Source: Advenella kashmirensis WT001
Lineage (GTDB): Bacteria; Pseudomonadota; Gammaproteobacteria; Burkholderiales; Burkholderiaceae_B
NCBI RefSeq assembly: GCF_000219915.2
Contig: NC_017964.1
Location: 186,001 to 250,000 of the forward strand
Reading direction: 5' to 3'
Length of the DNA: 64,000 bases
Shown here: piece by piece, positions 38,341 through 48,561 of the stretch
How the letters are laid out: every line of letters starts with the position of its first letter
Position numbering within the stretch: position 1 is the first letter of the stretch
Program-made: the position numbers and the translations under genes
The notes under the pieces: model-generated
The model's input: only the letters and a program-made list of their open reading frames with translations
Database searches by the model: none
What the model was told of the DNA's origin: nothing

Positions 38341-40675
38341 ATATACGAGACAATACATTTGCAATTGCGGCAGCCGACGTGCAGATCAGCAATATCAGTC
38401 GACGCAAGATGCTCAAGGGCTTTGCCCTGGGTGGTTTTGTGCTGGCTGTCGGGTTGCCGTTGCGTGCCCGTGCCGAAGGCGAAGAACAGAAGGGACCCAA
38501 AAAGTATGGCGCCGATGCATGCCGCATGGAACGGTCGACAACCCGCTGATTTTCGTGGCGATCGCCGCTGACGGCGCAATCACGATTCTTTGCCATCGGG
38601 CCGAAATGGGACAGGGCGTCCGGACCAGCCTGCCAATGGTTGTTGCCGATGAAATGGAAGCAGACTGGGGGCGCGTTACGGTGAAACAGGCCTGGGCCGA
38701 AGAAGCGCGTTTCGGCAATCAGGACACCGACGGCTCGCGCAGTGTGCGTCATTTTTTCATGCCGATGCGGCGCGTGGGTGCTGCTGCGCGAGCCATGCTC
38801 GTGTCTGCGGCTGCCAGCCAGTGGAATGTGCCCGAATCCGAAGTGCATGCAAAAAATCATGAATTGATTCATACGCCGACCGGCAAGAAACTCGGTTTTG
38901 GTGACGTTGCGCAGAAAGCGGCGCAGCTTGAAGTGCCGTCCGGTGACGCGCTGAAACTCAAATCGGCAGACGCCTTTCGCTATATTGGCAAAGGACAGAC
39001 GCATATTGCAGACGGTATGGATATCGTTACCGGACGCGCGCAATATGGCCAGGACGTCCGGCTCGAAGGCATGCTGTACGCCGTGGTGGCCCGTCCTCCT
39101 GTATTCGGCGGCAAGCTGGTCAAGGTAGATGATGCAGCTGCGCTGAAAATCCCGGGTGTGGTAAAAGTGGTGACGCTGGCCGGTTCGCCACCGCCGGCCA
39201 TGTTCAATCCGCTGGGCGGCGTGGCCGTGATCGCGACCAATACATGGGCGGCCATTGCCGGACGCAAGGCATTGAAGATCGAATGGGAGGGTGGCCCTCA
39301 CGCCTCTTATGATTCCGCAGAATATCGCAAGCAGCTTGAAGCGTCCGTGCGCAAGCCGACCGAAAAAGCAGTACGCAACGACGGCGATGCGATGGCCGCG
39401 CTGGGCAGTGCCGCCAAGCGCATACAGGCTGAGTATTACGTTCCGCATCTGGCTCAGGCGCCCATGGAAACACCCGTGGCCACGGTACGAATCGTCGATG
39501 GCAAATGTGAAGCCTGGGCCAGTGTCCAGGCGCCGCAGGCGACCCATGACATGCTGGTCAAATGGCTGGAGCTGCCGCCGGAAAACGTCAAGGTTAACCA
39601 GACATTGCTGGGCGGCGGTTTCGGCCGCAAGTCCAAGCCGGATTTTGTGGTGGAAGCCGGGCTGCTGTCCAAGGCAATGGATGGCAAACCAGTGAAGGTG
39701 ACCTGGACTCGAGAAGATGACATTCAGCATTCCTATTATCACACCGTATCGGTGGAGCATCTGGAAGCGGGCCTGGACGCACAAGGCAAGGTGACGGCGT
39801 GGCTGCACCGCACAGCAGCGCCCTCCATTGGCTCTACCTTTGCCGACACCAAGCTGCAGTCTGCAGGAGAGCTGGGCATGGGCGCGGCCAACGTGCCTTT
39901 TGCCATCCCCAATGTTCGGGTCGAAAATCCCGAAGCCGAGGCTCATACCCGCATTGGTTGGTTCCGTTCGGTCTCGAACATTCCACGTGCGTTTGCTATC
40001 CAGTCTTTTGTGGCGGAAATGGCCGCCGAACTGGACAAGGACCACCGCGACTTTCTGCTGGATCTGATCGGCCCTGCCAGGCGCATCAATCCTGCCGATC
40101 TGTCAGATTCATGGAATCACGATGAGTCGCCCGAAAAGTATCCGGTGGATACGGGTCGCCTGCGCAATGTGATTGAAGTGGTCACGCGCGAAGCGGGTTG
40201 GGGAAAATCTGGTGCAAAAGGGCAGGCCATGGGTCTGGCAGCGCACTATAGCTTTGTGACTTATGTAGCGACAGTGGTTCATGTGGAAGTGTCTGATAAT
40301 GGCGAGCTGTCCATTCCGCGCGTGGATGTGGCGGTCGATTGCGGGCCGCAAGTTAATCCCGAACGCATTCGTTCGCAGATCGAAGGCGCAACCGTCATGG
40401 GCGTGAGCCTGGCCACGATGGGGGAGATCAGCTTCAAGAACGGTGCGGCGGTGCAGAGCAATTTCCACGACTATCGCATCACTTCCATGATGAGCGCACC
40501 GCGTGAAATTCATGTGCATCTTGTTGCGGCCAGTGATTATGATGCACCGTTGGGTGGCGTGGGCGAGCCAGGTACGCCGCCAGTATCGGCAGCCCTGTGC
40601 AATGCGATTTTTGCTGCCACCGGCAAGCGGATTCGCAGCCTGCCTATTGGTAATCAGATGCAGCAAAAAAGCTAA
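38337..40675 (+). pseudogene. molybdopterin-binding large subunit (IorB-like aldehyde/N-heterocycle oxidase) with Tat signal, frameshifted
   Basis: About 779 residues when repaired. The N-terminus has a Tat motif, SRRKMLK (residues 21-27), followed by a hydrophobic stretch, so the complex is expected in the periplasm. The frame breaks near 38517; one base joins GPKKYGADA to MPHGTVDNPLIFVAIAADG. The catalytic half has TLLGGGFGRKSKPDFVVEAG and the active-site Glu in GGVGEPGTPPVSAAL. Substrate may be an aldehyde or an N-heterocycle. The neighbouring aldehyde dehydrogenase and PQQ dehydrogenase favour an aldehyde. NicB-type nicotinate hydroxylase is an alternative, since nic genes lie 35 kb away, but no cytochrome domain is fused. 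Confidence 0.82.
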
Positions 40676-40803
40676 GGGAGGCAGTTAACCGGGAGCAGGC
40701 CGGTAGCCGTTTGGCCCGGGTCTGTCGCGCTGGCAACGGGGACTGCATATGCTCCGTTATGCCGATCAAGGCGGGCGCGTCTCCTGGTGTTTTTCCTGAA
40801 TGT

Positions 40804-40834
40804 ATCGGGGTGCTTGATGCGCCCCGATTTTTTT
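40804..40834 (+). terminator. rho-independent terminator after the molybdenum hydroxylase operon
   Basis: ATCGGGG (40804-40810) pairs with CCCCGAT (40822-40828), followed directly by seven T. It sits just before the stop codon of the convergent mocA gene. Confidence 0.8.
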
Positions 40835-40835
40835 A

Positions 40836-41474
40836 TTACGGCGCCCGCTGACCGCCGGCCTTGCCGATTTGCTGCAGTTGCTCCTGGGTGTCAATATCAA
40901 GCAGGCAGCCCGGATCATTGACGGGGATGAGCGTTAAGGCGTCGGGATGGCGCCGGATGATTGCGCGCGCGCCCTCGTCGCCCGTTACCTGCAGCAGTTC
41001 GTCCCTGAACTGGCTGGCGAATGCCACCGGATGCCCCGGTGTGTTGCGAAATTGCGGCCGCACGATGCCACCAGCCTGGCGAAGGCGCGTGGCGACTGCA
41101 TGCACCGTATCGGCGTGGATGCAGGGCATATCGGCAAGGGCAATGATCCAGCCAATCTGGGCCGGACTGTGGCTGATTCCGCAACGCAACGAGGCACTCA
41201 TGCCCATGTGAGCATCGGCGCAATGAATCAGGTTTACTGGCAGCCCGCCCAGCGCATGGCGCACCGCCTCCTGCTGCGGGCCGCAGATAACCGTGACAGC
41301 ATCAATATGCTGCAGCAACGTATGGCAGACGGCATAAACCATGGAGGTACCATCGGCCAAAGGCTGTACTGGCTTGTAACGCACGCCTGATGCATCAAAA
41401 CGGGAGCCCTTGCCTGCCGCCAGGACAAGCGCGACGATATCGGGTGCGGGCGCTCGGCAGTCAGGTTCAAGCAT
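40836..41474 (-). CDS. mocA: molybdenum cofactor cytidylyltransferase (MocA/MobA-like)
   Basis: 212-residue nucleotidyltransferase. The signature VALVLAAGKGSRFDASG with a downstream Lys (YKPVQPLADGTS) binds the nucleotide; WIIALADMPCI carries the metal-binding Asp, and FRNTPGHPVAF is typical of MocA. It adds CMP to the molybdenum cofactor for xanthine oxidase-family enzymes, here presumably the convergent IorAB-like enzyme. It lies 8 bp downstream of xdhC. Confidence 0.85.
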   Translation of the reverse strand: MLEPDCRAPAPDIVALVLAAGKGSRFDASGVRYKPVQPLADGTSMVYAVCHTLLQHIDAVTVICGPQQEAVRHALGGLPVNLIHCADAHMGMSASLRCGISHSPAQIGWIIALADMPCIHADTVHAVATRLRQAGGIVRPQFRNTPGHPVAFASQFRDELLQVTGDEGARAIIRRHPDALTLIPVNDPGCLLDIDTQEQLQQIGKAGGQRAP

Positions 41475-41482
41475 GTCGGCTG

Positions 41483-42501
41483 TCAGGCGGCGTATTCAGA
41501 CGGGTTGGCCTTGGCATGGGAGACATCGAAGTTCTCGGGCAGCAGCAGGCCGTTTTTCACGGCGATCACTTCGGCCATGACGCTGACGGCAATTTCAGCG
41601 GGAGACTTGCTGCCGATATACACGCCTATCGGGCCGCGCAGACGGGCAAGCTGTTGTGGTGTGATGCCAAAATGCTCCTGCAGCCGTTGACGACGAATGT
41701 GATTATTGCGACGTGATCCGATAGCGCCCACATAGAAGGCATCTGAAAGCAGCGCTTCCATGAGCGCCAGATCGTCCAGCTTGGGGTCGTGGGTCAGGGC
41801 AATAATGCAACTGCGCCGGTCCGGTCGAAAAGCAGTGACCACGTCGTCGGGCATCTCCGAGAGCACGGTCACGCCTTGCACTGACCAGCCGTTGCGGTAT
41901 TCGATGCGCGGATCACAGACGGTCACTGCAAAGCCACTGAACAGGGCCATGGTGGCAACGTACTCGGTCAGCTGCCCAGCGCCGATCAGCAGCATGCGAA
42001 ACTCCGGACCAAAGGTGTTTTTCAGCGTCTTGTCATCAATACTGAGCGGTAACGGCTGATCAATCGGCTGCTGCCGGACAACGCCATTATCCAGTTGCAC
42101 GGCGCGCTGCATCAACTGGCCCTGTTCCAGGGCGGCCACCAATTCATCCAGCGCCTGCGCATCGGGATTGAATTCGAGCAGGATCTCCAGGGTGCCGCCG
42201 CAAGGCAGGCCGAAGCGATAGGCTTCTTCAGCGGTCACGCCGTAGCGGACCAGGCAGGGCGGACCGCCATTGACCAGCACCGTATTTTCGCTGCCGCCGG
42301 TGTAGCGAAAGATCAGGTCGTCTTCAATACAGCCACCGGATACCGAGCCGACCACAGCGCCGTCCTCGCACAAGGCCATGACCGATCCCAACGGACGCGG
42401 CGAGGAGCCCCAGGTCCGAATGACGGTGGCCAGCAGGGCTTTTTCCCTTCCCGGCGCCAGGCGCAGAGTTTGCGCAATACGAGGACATCAAGATTTTCCA
42501 T
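41483..42501 (-). pseudogene. xdhC: XdhC/CoxI-family molybdenum cofactor insertion factor, frameshifted
   Basis: About 340 residues when repaired. The N-terminal XdhC_CoxI domain starts MENLDVLVLRKLCAWRREGK; a missing A in the A run at about 42440 joins it to ALLATVIRTWGSSPRPLGSV. GSVSGGCIEDDL follows, then the C-terminal Rossmann domain with RMLLIGAGQLTEYVATMALF. XdhC proteins bind sulfurated molybdenum cofactor and load it into the large subunit. It forms an operon with mocA, convergent to the enzyme genes. Confidence 0.85.
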
Positions 42502-42925
42502 TACTACCGCCTGTTCCTGTTTGTCGGAGCCGTGCAGCCCCTGTTGATGACAGTCGTCATGTCATGTCGATTGTAATGCAATCGGATGCATTGGGCAGCG
42601 TTGCGCGCCCGGTGGGCAGCCAGACAAAGGCTTTTTCGTTCAATCACTATCGGTGGTGGTCCGTGCCCTGGCTGACCCGTGTTTTTTTGGGGGGTGAAAT
42701 AACAGTGAAACGACGCGTTGTGTCGTGATACCAACGTTATAGCCGATTAGTAGCAGATGAAATCAACGTTAAGTCCTTGATCACGAGACCAAAACAGCCA
42801 AAGACGGGCAGACGGGTTGTCCCGGTTGAAATAAAAGCATATCATTTGACCTATATCATTGACTAGTCAACCAAAGTATGGCTTGAGCGATGACTAATTT
42901 GAACCCTCCCAACACGAGAAAAGCA
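42502..42925. promoter_or_regulatory. divergent regulatory region between xdhC and the cytochrome/PQQ genes
   Basis: About 420 bases without a gene. A perfect 12-bp palindrome TTGACTAGTCAA lies at 42859-42870, 55 bp before the cytochrome start, with a second TTGAC just upstream at about 42846. It could be an operator for the cytochrome/PQQ operon. The regulator is unknown. Confidence 0.4.
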
Positions 42926-43708
42926 ATGAAAATTAAACTGACACACACTGCCGCAGCAGTCGCGTGTGCGGCTGCCTTCGGCTTTGCTGGCCTGGCAAAT
43001 GCAAACACGGCAGCCGGTTCACAAGGCGCTGGCAAGACTGCCGGGTCAACCTCTGCCGCCCTGATTGCCAAGGGTACCAGCGGCACCATGACGCCCTTTC
43101 TTGTCGACGCCCAGGGGCGCACCCTGTATACGCTGAGCAAAGATCAAAAGGCCAATTGCGATGACGCCTGTATGAAGCATTGGGAACCCGTGGTTTCCGA
43201 GAGCCGTCCGCTGGGTCACGAAATTCTGCCAGGTCTGCTCAAGGCAGACAAAAATGACAAGGGCGTATCCCAGGTCAGCTACGCCGGCCTTCCCCTGTAT
43301 CGCTTTGACGGCGACAAAAAACCGGGCGACATGAACGGCCAGGGTTTTGCCGATGTTGGCGTGATGGTGACTGTTCTGGGCACGATCGAGAAGCCTGAAG
43401 TGACTAGTGAAAAAGTCGAAGCCACGCCAGAACTGATGGCTGCCGGCGCCAAAGTATTTGCCAGCACATGTGCTGCCTGCCACGGCGCAGAAGGCCAGGG
43501 CGCGTTTGGCACGAAGCTTGAAGGGTTTGACAGGCTGGCCAATGCACCTGCCTTGCTCAGCACGATTATCCACGGCCTGAACAGTATGCCGGCCCTGGGT
43601 GGCCAGTTCAATGACGAGCAGGTTGCTGCCGTCGCCACTTACGTTCGCAACAGCTGGGGTAACAGTTATGGCGGCGTTTCTGTGGAACAGGCCAAGGCCG
43701 CGCGCTGA
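42926..43708 (+). CDS. secreted COG4315-repeat/cytochrome c fusion protein
   Basis: 260 residues starting at the second ATG (42926), which begins a clean Sec signal peptide (MKIKLTHTAAAVACAAAFGF to LANA). Residues about 45-150 carry the YxxxxD-type secreted repeat of COG4315 (TLYTLSKDQKANCDDACMKH, then GLPLYRFDGDKKPGDMNGQG). Residues about 170-250 are a class I cytochrome c with haem motif C182-A-A-C185-H186 and a likely Met ligand in LNSMPALGG. It sits 77 bp before the PQQ dehydrogenase and is the obvious electron acceptor for it. Periplasmic. Confidence 0.85.
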   Translation: MKIKLTHTAAAVACAAAFGFAGLANANTAAGSQGAGKTAGSTSAALIAKGTSGTMTPFLVDAQGRTLYTLSKDQKANCDDACMKHWEPVVSESRPLGHEILPGLLKADKNDKGVSQVSYAGLPLYRFDGDKKPGDMNGQGFADVGVMVTVLGTIEKPEVTSEKVEATPELMAAGAKVFASTCAACHGAEGQGAFGTKLEGFDRLANAPALLSTIIHGLNSMPALGGQFNDEQVAAVATYVRNSWGNSYGGVSVEQAKAAR

Positions 43709-43785
43709 TCGGTGCATTTGACCAATGTCGTGATGCTCTCTTGTGAGCCGCGACCCGTAACGAATATTGAAGAATAGGACACAAA

Positions 43786-45576
43786 ATGAAAATCCATAGC
43801 CTTCTGGCTGTATCTGCCGCAGTGATGTTTGCCTGTGCGGCTCAGGCACAAGTGAAGATCGAAAATTACAAACCCATTTCCAACGAACAGATTCTGAATC
43901 CTGCTGACGGCGACTGGCCGAGCTGGCGCCGTACCATTGACAATCAGGGTTACAGCCCCCTGGACCAGGTCAATAAAAAGAATGTGAAGCAACTGGATCT
44001 GGCCTGGGCGTGGTCCATGCCGGTAGGCGGCCTGCAGGAAACGGCGCCGCTGGTTCACGACGGTATCATGTTCCTGGGAATGAACCGCAGTCATGTGCAG
44101 GCACTGGATGCTACAACGGGCGATCTGATCTGGGAATACACTCAGCCGTTGCCAAAATTTACGGGTGGCTATCACGATGCACAAGCCAATCGTCAGCGTA
44201 ACTCATTGGCGTTGTACGAAGACAAGGTCTACCTGACCACGCCGGATGCCAAACTGGTCGCGCTTGAAGCGAAAACCGGCAAGAAATTGTGGGAAGTCCA
44301 GGTTAACGAATGGGAAAAAGGCTACAGCTTTACGGCAGGACCGCTGGTTGTTGACGGCAAAGTCTTCACCGGCACCTCTGGCTGCAGTATTACAGGCACG
44401 GCGGGTGGTTGCTATATCACCGCCCATGATGCTGAAACCGGCAAGGAACTGTGGCGTCTGAACACCATTGGCGATCCTGCGGTAGACGACAGCTGGGGCG
44501 GCCTGGCCAAGGAAAACCGCTGGGGCGGCTCGCCCTGGATCACCGGTTCTTACGATCCAAAACGCAAAATGCTGTACTGGGGCATCGGTATGCCGATCCC
44601 GTATCCATCCATTCTGCGCGGCAGTGGCGACGGCGATGCGCTGTACACCAGCTCTACGCTGGCCATTGATGCTGAAACCGGTAAAGTCAAATGGCATTAT
44701 CAGCATATGCCCAATGACGACTGGGATCTGGACAGTCCGTTTGAGCGCGTTCTTGTAGAAAGCCAGATTGCCCCATCCAAGGACGAAGTGGCCTACATGA
44801 GCAAGGATGTAGAAGCTGGTAAGAAATATGATGTGATTGCATCTGTTCCTGGCAAATACGGTACAGCTTTTGTACTGGATCGTGATACCGGCAAGCTGCT
44901 GTGGGCACGCGATACTGTGTTCCAGAACGTGATCAAAGGGTTTACTGAAGACGGCAAGGTCATTACCAATACTGATCTGAAAGCCAAGTCTATCGATGAA
45001 ACAGTCAAGGTATGTGGCGGTCGTGACCTGGGTAAATTGTGGATGACAGCAGCGTACAGCCCGTTGACCAACGCCCTGTATGTCCCCGTCAGCTCTTCAT
45101 GCAAGGAGCTCACGCCCAAGCCGATCGAGCTGCGTACTGGCGAATCTGTGGGTGCTCAGGCATCGGGTGCCGTATCGTTTGCGCCAGGTGAAGATAGCGT
45201 CGGTCGCGTGTATGCGGTCGATGTGAAAACCGGCAAGTTCCTGTGGGTTAAAAAGCAGAAACCGATTTTCAGTTCTGGCGTGCTGACAACCGGTGGCGGC
45301 CTGGTCTTTACCGGCGACAGCATGCGCGAGTTTGCTGCGTATGACCAGAACAACGGTGAGAAGCTGTGGTCGATTCGTCTGAATACCTCGATCGGCGGTT
45401 TCCCAATGACCTACAGCGTTGATGGCAAGCAGTACATCGCTGTGGTAACAGGCCCGAACGCCCAGACACCGCCTGCTGCAATTCTGAGTCCCGAGCTGAA
45501 AAACGTTGTTGACTCCGGTCACTCGGTCTTTGTATTTGCGCTGGACGATATCAAGGCTAAAAACGGCAAGAAATAA
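43786..45576 (+). CDS. divergent periplasmic PQQ-dependent dehydrogenase (methanol/ethanol family)
   Basis: 596 residues with a Sec signal (to about residue 20) and eight-bladed propeller repeats (LDATTGDLIWEY, LEAKTGKKLWEV, DAETGKELWRL, DRDTGKLLWARD). The catalytic base region is PNDDWDLDSP with Asp314 and Asp316. Compared with methanol/ethanol dehydrogenases, the vicinal Cys-Cys is missing. The metal-ligand Asn of the GNPAPWN region appears as Met269 (GIGMPIPYP), and the Glu ligand region reads SGCSITGTAGGCY. It is therefore an atypical member whose substrate (alcohol, aldehyde or other) cannot be named. The preceding cytochrome likely takes its electrons. Confidence 0.8.
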   Translation: MKIHSLLAVSAAVMFACAAQAQVKIENYKPISNEQILNPADGDWPSWRRTIDNQGYSPLDQVNKKNVKQLDLAWAWSMPVGGLQETAPLVHDGIMFLGMNRSHVQALDATTGDLIWEYTQPLPKFTGGYHDAQANRQRNSLALYEDKVYLTTPDAKLVALEAKTGKKLWEVQVNEWEKGYSFTAGPLVVDGKVFTGTSGCSITGTAGGCYITAHDAETGKELWRLNTIGDPAVDDSWGGLAKENRWGGSPWITGSYDPKRKMLYWGIGMPIPYPSILRGSGDGDALYTSSTLAIDAETGKVKWHYQHMPNDDWDLDSPFERVLVESQIAPSKDEVAYMSKDVEAGKKYDVIASVPGKYGTAFVLDRDTGKLLWARDTVFQNVIKGFTEDGKVITNTDLKAKSIDETVKVCGGRDLGKLWMTAAYSPLTNALYVPVSSSCKELTPKPIELRTGESVGAQASGAVSFAPGEDSVGRVYAVDVKTGKFLWVKKQKPIFSSGVLTTGGGLVFTGDSMREFAAYDQNNGEKLWSIRLNTSIGGFPMTYSVDGKQYIAVVTGPNAQTPPAAILSPELKNVVDSGHSVFVFALDDIKAKNGKK

Positions 45577-45670
45577 GGTTGCGAACGAAGTTCGCGTGAC
45601 GGTGTTCTGCTGTCACGCGGGTTCGATAAACCAGAGGCAAGCAGCGTTTTTTCGCTAGCCGATGTTGGTA

Positions 45671-45709
45671 AAAAAAGATGGGCCTTTAGGGGCCCATCTT
45701 TTTTTTTGT
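45671..45709. terminator. bidirectional rho-independent terminator
   Basis: AAGATGGGCC (45675-45684) pairs with GGCCCATCTT (45691-45700), flanked by an A run on the left and nine T on the right. It is shared by the convergent PQQ dehydrogenase and argE genes. Confidence 0.88.
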
Positions 45710-45790
45710 GGAGGATGGTCAGTCGTACAAGCGACCATGGGAGGGTACGCAAGCGATGTTAGATTTGCGGCGATAACCGCCCTATGGCAT

Positions 45791-46954
45791 TCAAAGACTT
45801 GCCGACAGTTTCCTCAGGAAATTTTCGCAGTCATTCAATTGTGAAAATTCCACGAATTCGTCGGGCTTGTGCGCCTGCTCGATCAAACCGGGCCCACATA
45901 CGATGGTGGGGATGCCCAATTGCTGGAACAGACCTGCTTCGGTACCATAAGCAACCTTGCGTGTTTCGCGATCCTGAGTCAATGCCCGGACCAGCTCGGT
46001 AATAGCCGCCTGTTCAGAGGCTTCCAGCGGTGGGGCGCTGGCATCGGCACTAATATCGATGCGTGCATCAGGATATTCTTTTTGCATGCGCGGTAGCAAC
46101 TCGTTGTTTACATATTCCTGGATCCTGGCCTGGATTTGCTCGCCGGGCATGCCGGGCAGGTTGCGGAACTCGTAATTGAACTGACATTCGCCGGGGATCG
46201 TATTGACGGCAATACCGCCCTGGATTTTGTTGGTGGTGATGGTGGAATAGGCCACATCATAGTGCTTGTCATAAGGCCCGCTATCACGATAGTGATCGGC
46301 CAGATCGCGAATGTGGCAGATTAATCTGGCCGCATGTTCAATGGCGTTGCAGCCGAACGGTGTGAGCGACGAGTGTGCTGCCTTGCCGTGCACGCGGCAG
46401 GTAAACAGATTAATTCCCTTGTGTGCGACTACAACGCGCATGCCCGTAGGCTCGCCAACTACGCATCCATCTATTTTCTGGTTGCGTTTTTGCAGTTCCT
46501 TGAGCATGAACGGCGCACCCGCACAGCCAACTTCTTCGTCATAGGAAAAGGCCAGGTGAATGGGTTTGGAGCGCTTTTGCTGCAGGAACTCGGGCACCAG
46601 GGCCATTGCCGTCGCAATAAATCCTTTCATATCGCAGGTGCCGCGACCGTAAAAGCGATCCTGGGAGGGCAGCAGTACAAAAGGATCGCTGTTCCAGTCT
46701 TGCCCGTCCACGGGTACCACATCGGTGTGTCCCGATAGTGCAACGCCGCCCTGGGTCTGTCCGTCGGATGCAGGCAGGGTGGCAAAAAGATTGGCCTTGG
46801 CGCCTTTTTCATCGGTCGTGAGCCAGCTCTCGACACCCTGAGCGGACAGGGCGTCACGAACGGTTTCGATCAATCCCATGTTGGAATTGCGACTGGTTGT
46901 GTCCATGCCGACCAGAGTGGCAAGCCATTCTTCTTTGGTGATGTTGGTTGTCAT
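45791..46954 (-). CDS. argE: acetylornithine deacetylase ArgE (M20 family)
   Basis: 387-residue zinc amidohydrolase, the usual ArgE length. Metal-site motifs in order: ALSGHTDVVPVDGQDW (His, Asp), YGRGTCDMKGF (Asp), SYDEEVGCAGAPFML (catalytic Glu pair), VVGEPTGMRVVVAHKG, and a late His in GLIEQAHKPDEFVE. It removes acetyl from N2-acetylornithine in arginine synthesis. Some M20 relatives act on other N-acyl amino acids. It stands apart from other arg genes and diverges from an MHS transporter gene. Confidence 0.88.
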   Translation of the reverse strand: MTTNITKEEWLATLVGMDTTSRNSNMGLIETVRDALSAQGVESWLTTDEKGAKANLFATLPASDGQTQGGVALSGHTDVVPVDGQDWNSDPFVLLPSQDRFYGRGTCDMKGFIATAMALVPEFLQQKRSKPIHLAFSYDEEVGCAGAPFMLKELQKRNQKIDGCVVGEPTGMRVVVAHKGINLFTCRVHGKAAHSSLTPFGCNAIEHAARLICHIRDLADHYRDSGPYDKHYDVAYSTITTNKIQGGIAVNTIPGECQFNYEFRNLPGMPGEQIQARIQEYVNNELLPRMQKEYPDARIDISADASAPPLEASEQAAITELVRALTQDRETRKVAYGTEAGLFQQLGIPTIVCGPGLIEQAHKPDEFVEFSQLNDCENFLRKLSASL

Positions 46955-47097
46955 GCGAAATTGTCCTTGATACAGGATAAGGAGTATGGAAAAACCACAG
47001 AATCGGTGTTTTTACGCGTTAACCATTCTTGCGTGCTTGTGCTGTATGTCATTACAAAGTATTTTAATTTCTATTCTAACCGGTAAAGGACATTTTC

Positions 47098-48394
47098 ATG
47101 CAATCCACCAAGGTTTCGGTGCGCAACCTGGCTGCTGCGGTCATTGGCAATGCGCTGGAGTGGTACGACTTTCTGGTCTTCGCCTTCATGACGCCAATTA
47201 TCGCCAGGCTCTTCTTTCCTGTAGATCCGTCCGCAGAAAGCGGTGATCTGAATGCTATTCTTATGACAACTGCCATATTCGGCGTCGGTTTTTTCATGCG
47301 CCGGTGGGTGGGGTCATCCTTGGCATGTATGGCGACAGGAAAGGGCGTAAAGCGGCGCTGGTGCTGGTCACCTCGCTCATGGCCGTGTCCATGGCGATTA
47401 TCACTTTTTCGCCCACCTATCTGACCGCGGGCATCCTGGCCCCTGTCCTGATTCTGATTGCCCGGCTGATCCAGGGCTTTTCGGCAGGTGGTGAATTCGG
47501 TACGGCAACGGCATTATTAATTGAAATGGCGCCGCCAGGCAAACGCGGATTCTACGGTTCCTGGCAAATGACCGGCCAGATGATCGGTCTGTTGATTGGC
47601 GCTGCAGCGGGCACCTTGATGACCGTGTACTTTACGCAGGAAGAAATTGAAGCCTGGGCCTGGCGTATCCCGTTCTTTGTCGGCTGATCATCATTCCTGT
47701 TGCCGTGTATATCAGGCAACAACTGGATGAAACCGAGGTGTTTCGCAACGCCAAGAAGCTGGAAGCGGCAGAAGGACGCCGTATCACGATTGGTGAGCTG
47801 TTGGTAAATGCCTGGCGCGAAACGGTGCTGGGTATCGGGCTTGTGGCAGCCGCCACCGTGACCGTATACATTACGTTCACTTATCTGGTGACGTTTGCCA
47901 CGAAGATACTGAAATTGCCACTGCAAGAAACCTTTGAAGTGCAGATGCTGGGGGCATTGTGGGTGGTTATTCTTACGCCCCTGATGGGGCTGCTGTCCGA
48001 TCGCATTGGTCGCAGCCGGTTGCTGATTGGTTCACTGGGTCTGTATTTTGTGATTCTGTTCCCGATCTATTCATGGCTTACGGCAGCGCCAACCATCTCC
48101 AAGCTGATTGTGGTGCAATTGGCCACCGGTCTGTGTGCGGCTGCTTTCTTTGCCGTTTTCAGTACCGTGATGGCCGTGTTGTTTCCAACGCGCGTGCGCT
48201 CGCTTGGCCTGTCTATTTCCTATAACCTGGCGGTCATGCTGATCGGCGGTTTTGCCCAGTTCATTGTCACCTGGCTGATTCAGCAGACCGGCTCGCCCAT
48301 GGCACCCACTTATTATGTGATGTTCGGTGTTGGTCTGGGTCTGGTTGCGGCCATCATATTGGGCAAACGGGCTGATAGCGAAGTGACGCACTGA
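47098..48394 (+). pseudogene. MHS-family (ShiA/ProP-like) MFS transporter, two frameshifts
   Basis: About 433 residues when repaired, twelve helices. It begins VRNLAAAVIGNALEWYDFLV, the metabolite:H+ symporter hallmark. After a break near 47302 (CG[C]CCGG) comes GGVILGMYGDRKGRKAALVL and IARLIQGFSAGGEFGTATAL; after a break near 47686 comes IIIPVAVYIRQQLDETEVF. AAAGGA precedes the ATG. Members import citrate, alpha-ketoglutarate, shikimate or proline betaine; specificity is not readable here. A perfect 12-bp hairpin follows. Confidence 0.85.
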
Positions 48395-48440
48395 TTGCCC
48401 ATGCAGGCCGGCAACTCAAAGTAGCTGCTGGCAAAGCAGC

Positions 48441-48472
48441 AAAGGCCATATGGCGATTGTCATATGGCCTTT
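48441..48472. terminator. hairpin between convergent MHS transporter and osmC
   Basis: AAAGGCCATATG and CATATGGCCTTT form a perfect 12-bp stem with an 8-base loop, with A/T ends on both sides. Probable bidirectional terminator. Confidence 0.7.
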
Positions 48473-48561
48473 GCTATTTCAGAATGGGTACTTCAAATGG
48501 CTATGTCAAAGCGAGTACATCAAAGCTGCGGGCATGTGCTCATTGTCCGCGCAAACCTGTG

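Noticed and set aside
38306..40045. Long minus-strand open frame (579 codons) inside the molybdenum hydroxylase large-subunit gene
   Set aside because: It is the complement of a well-conserved enzyme, has no recognisable domain and is His/Arg-rich in a way typical of reverse-frame translations.
37876..40675. IorAB-like genes as the nicotinate hydroxylase NicAB
   Set aside because: No fused or adjacent nicotinate-type cytochrome domains, 35 kb from the nic cluster, and linked to aldehyde oxidation genes. Not excluded, but not the best reading.
43046..43849. Minus-strand open frame across the cytochrome fusion and the start of the PQQ dehydrogenase gene
   Set aside because: It runs antisense through two clear secreted-protein genes and lacks a ribosome binding site or family features.
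43786..45576. PQQ dehydrogenase as a lanthanide-dependent XoxF methanol dehydrogenase because of the Asp-x-Asp motif
   Set aside because: Other metal ligands and the vicinal cysteines appear absent, so the name would overstate the evidence.
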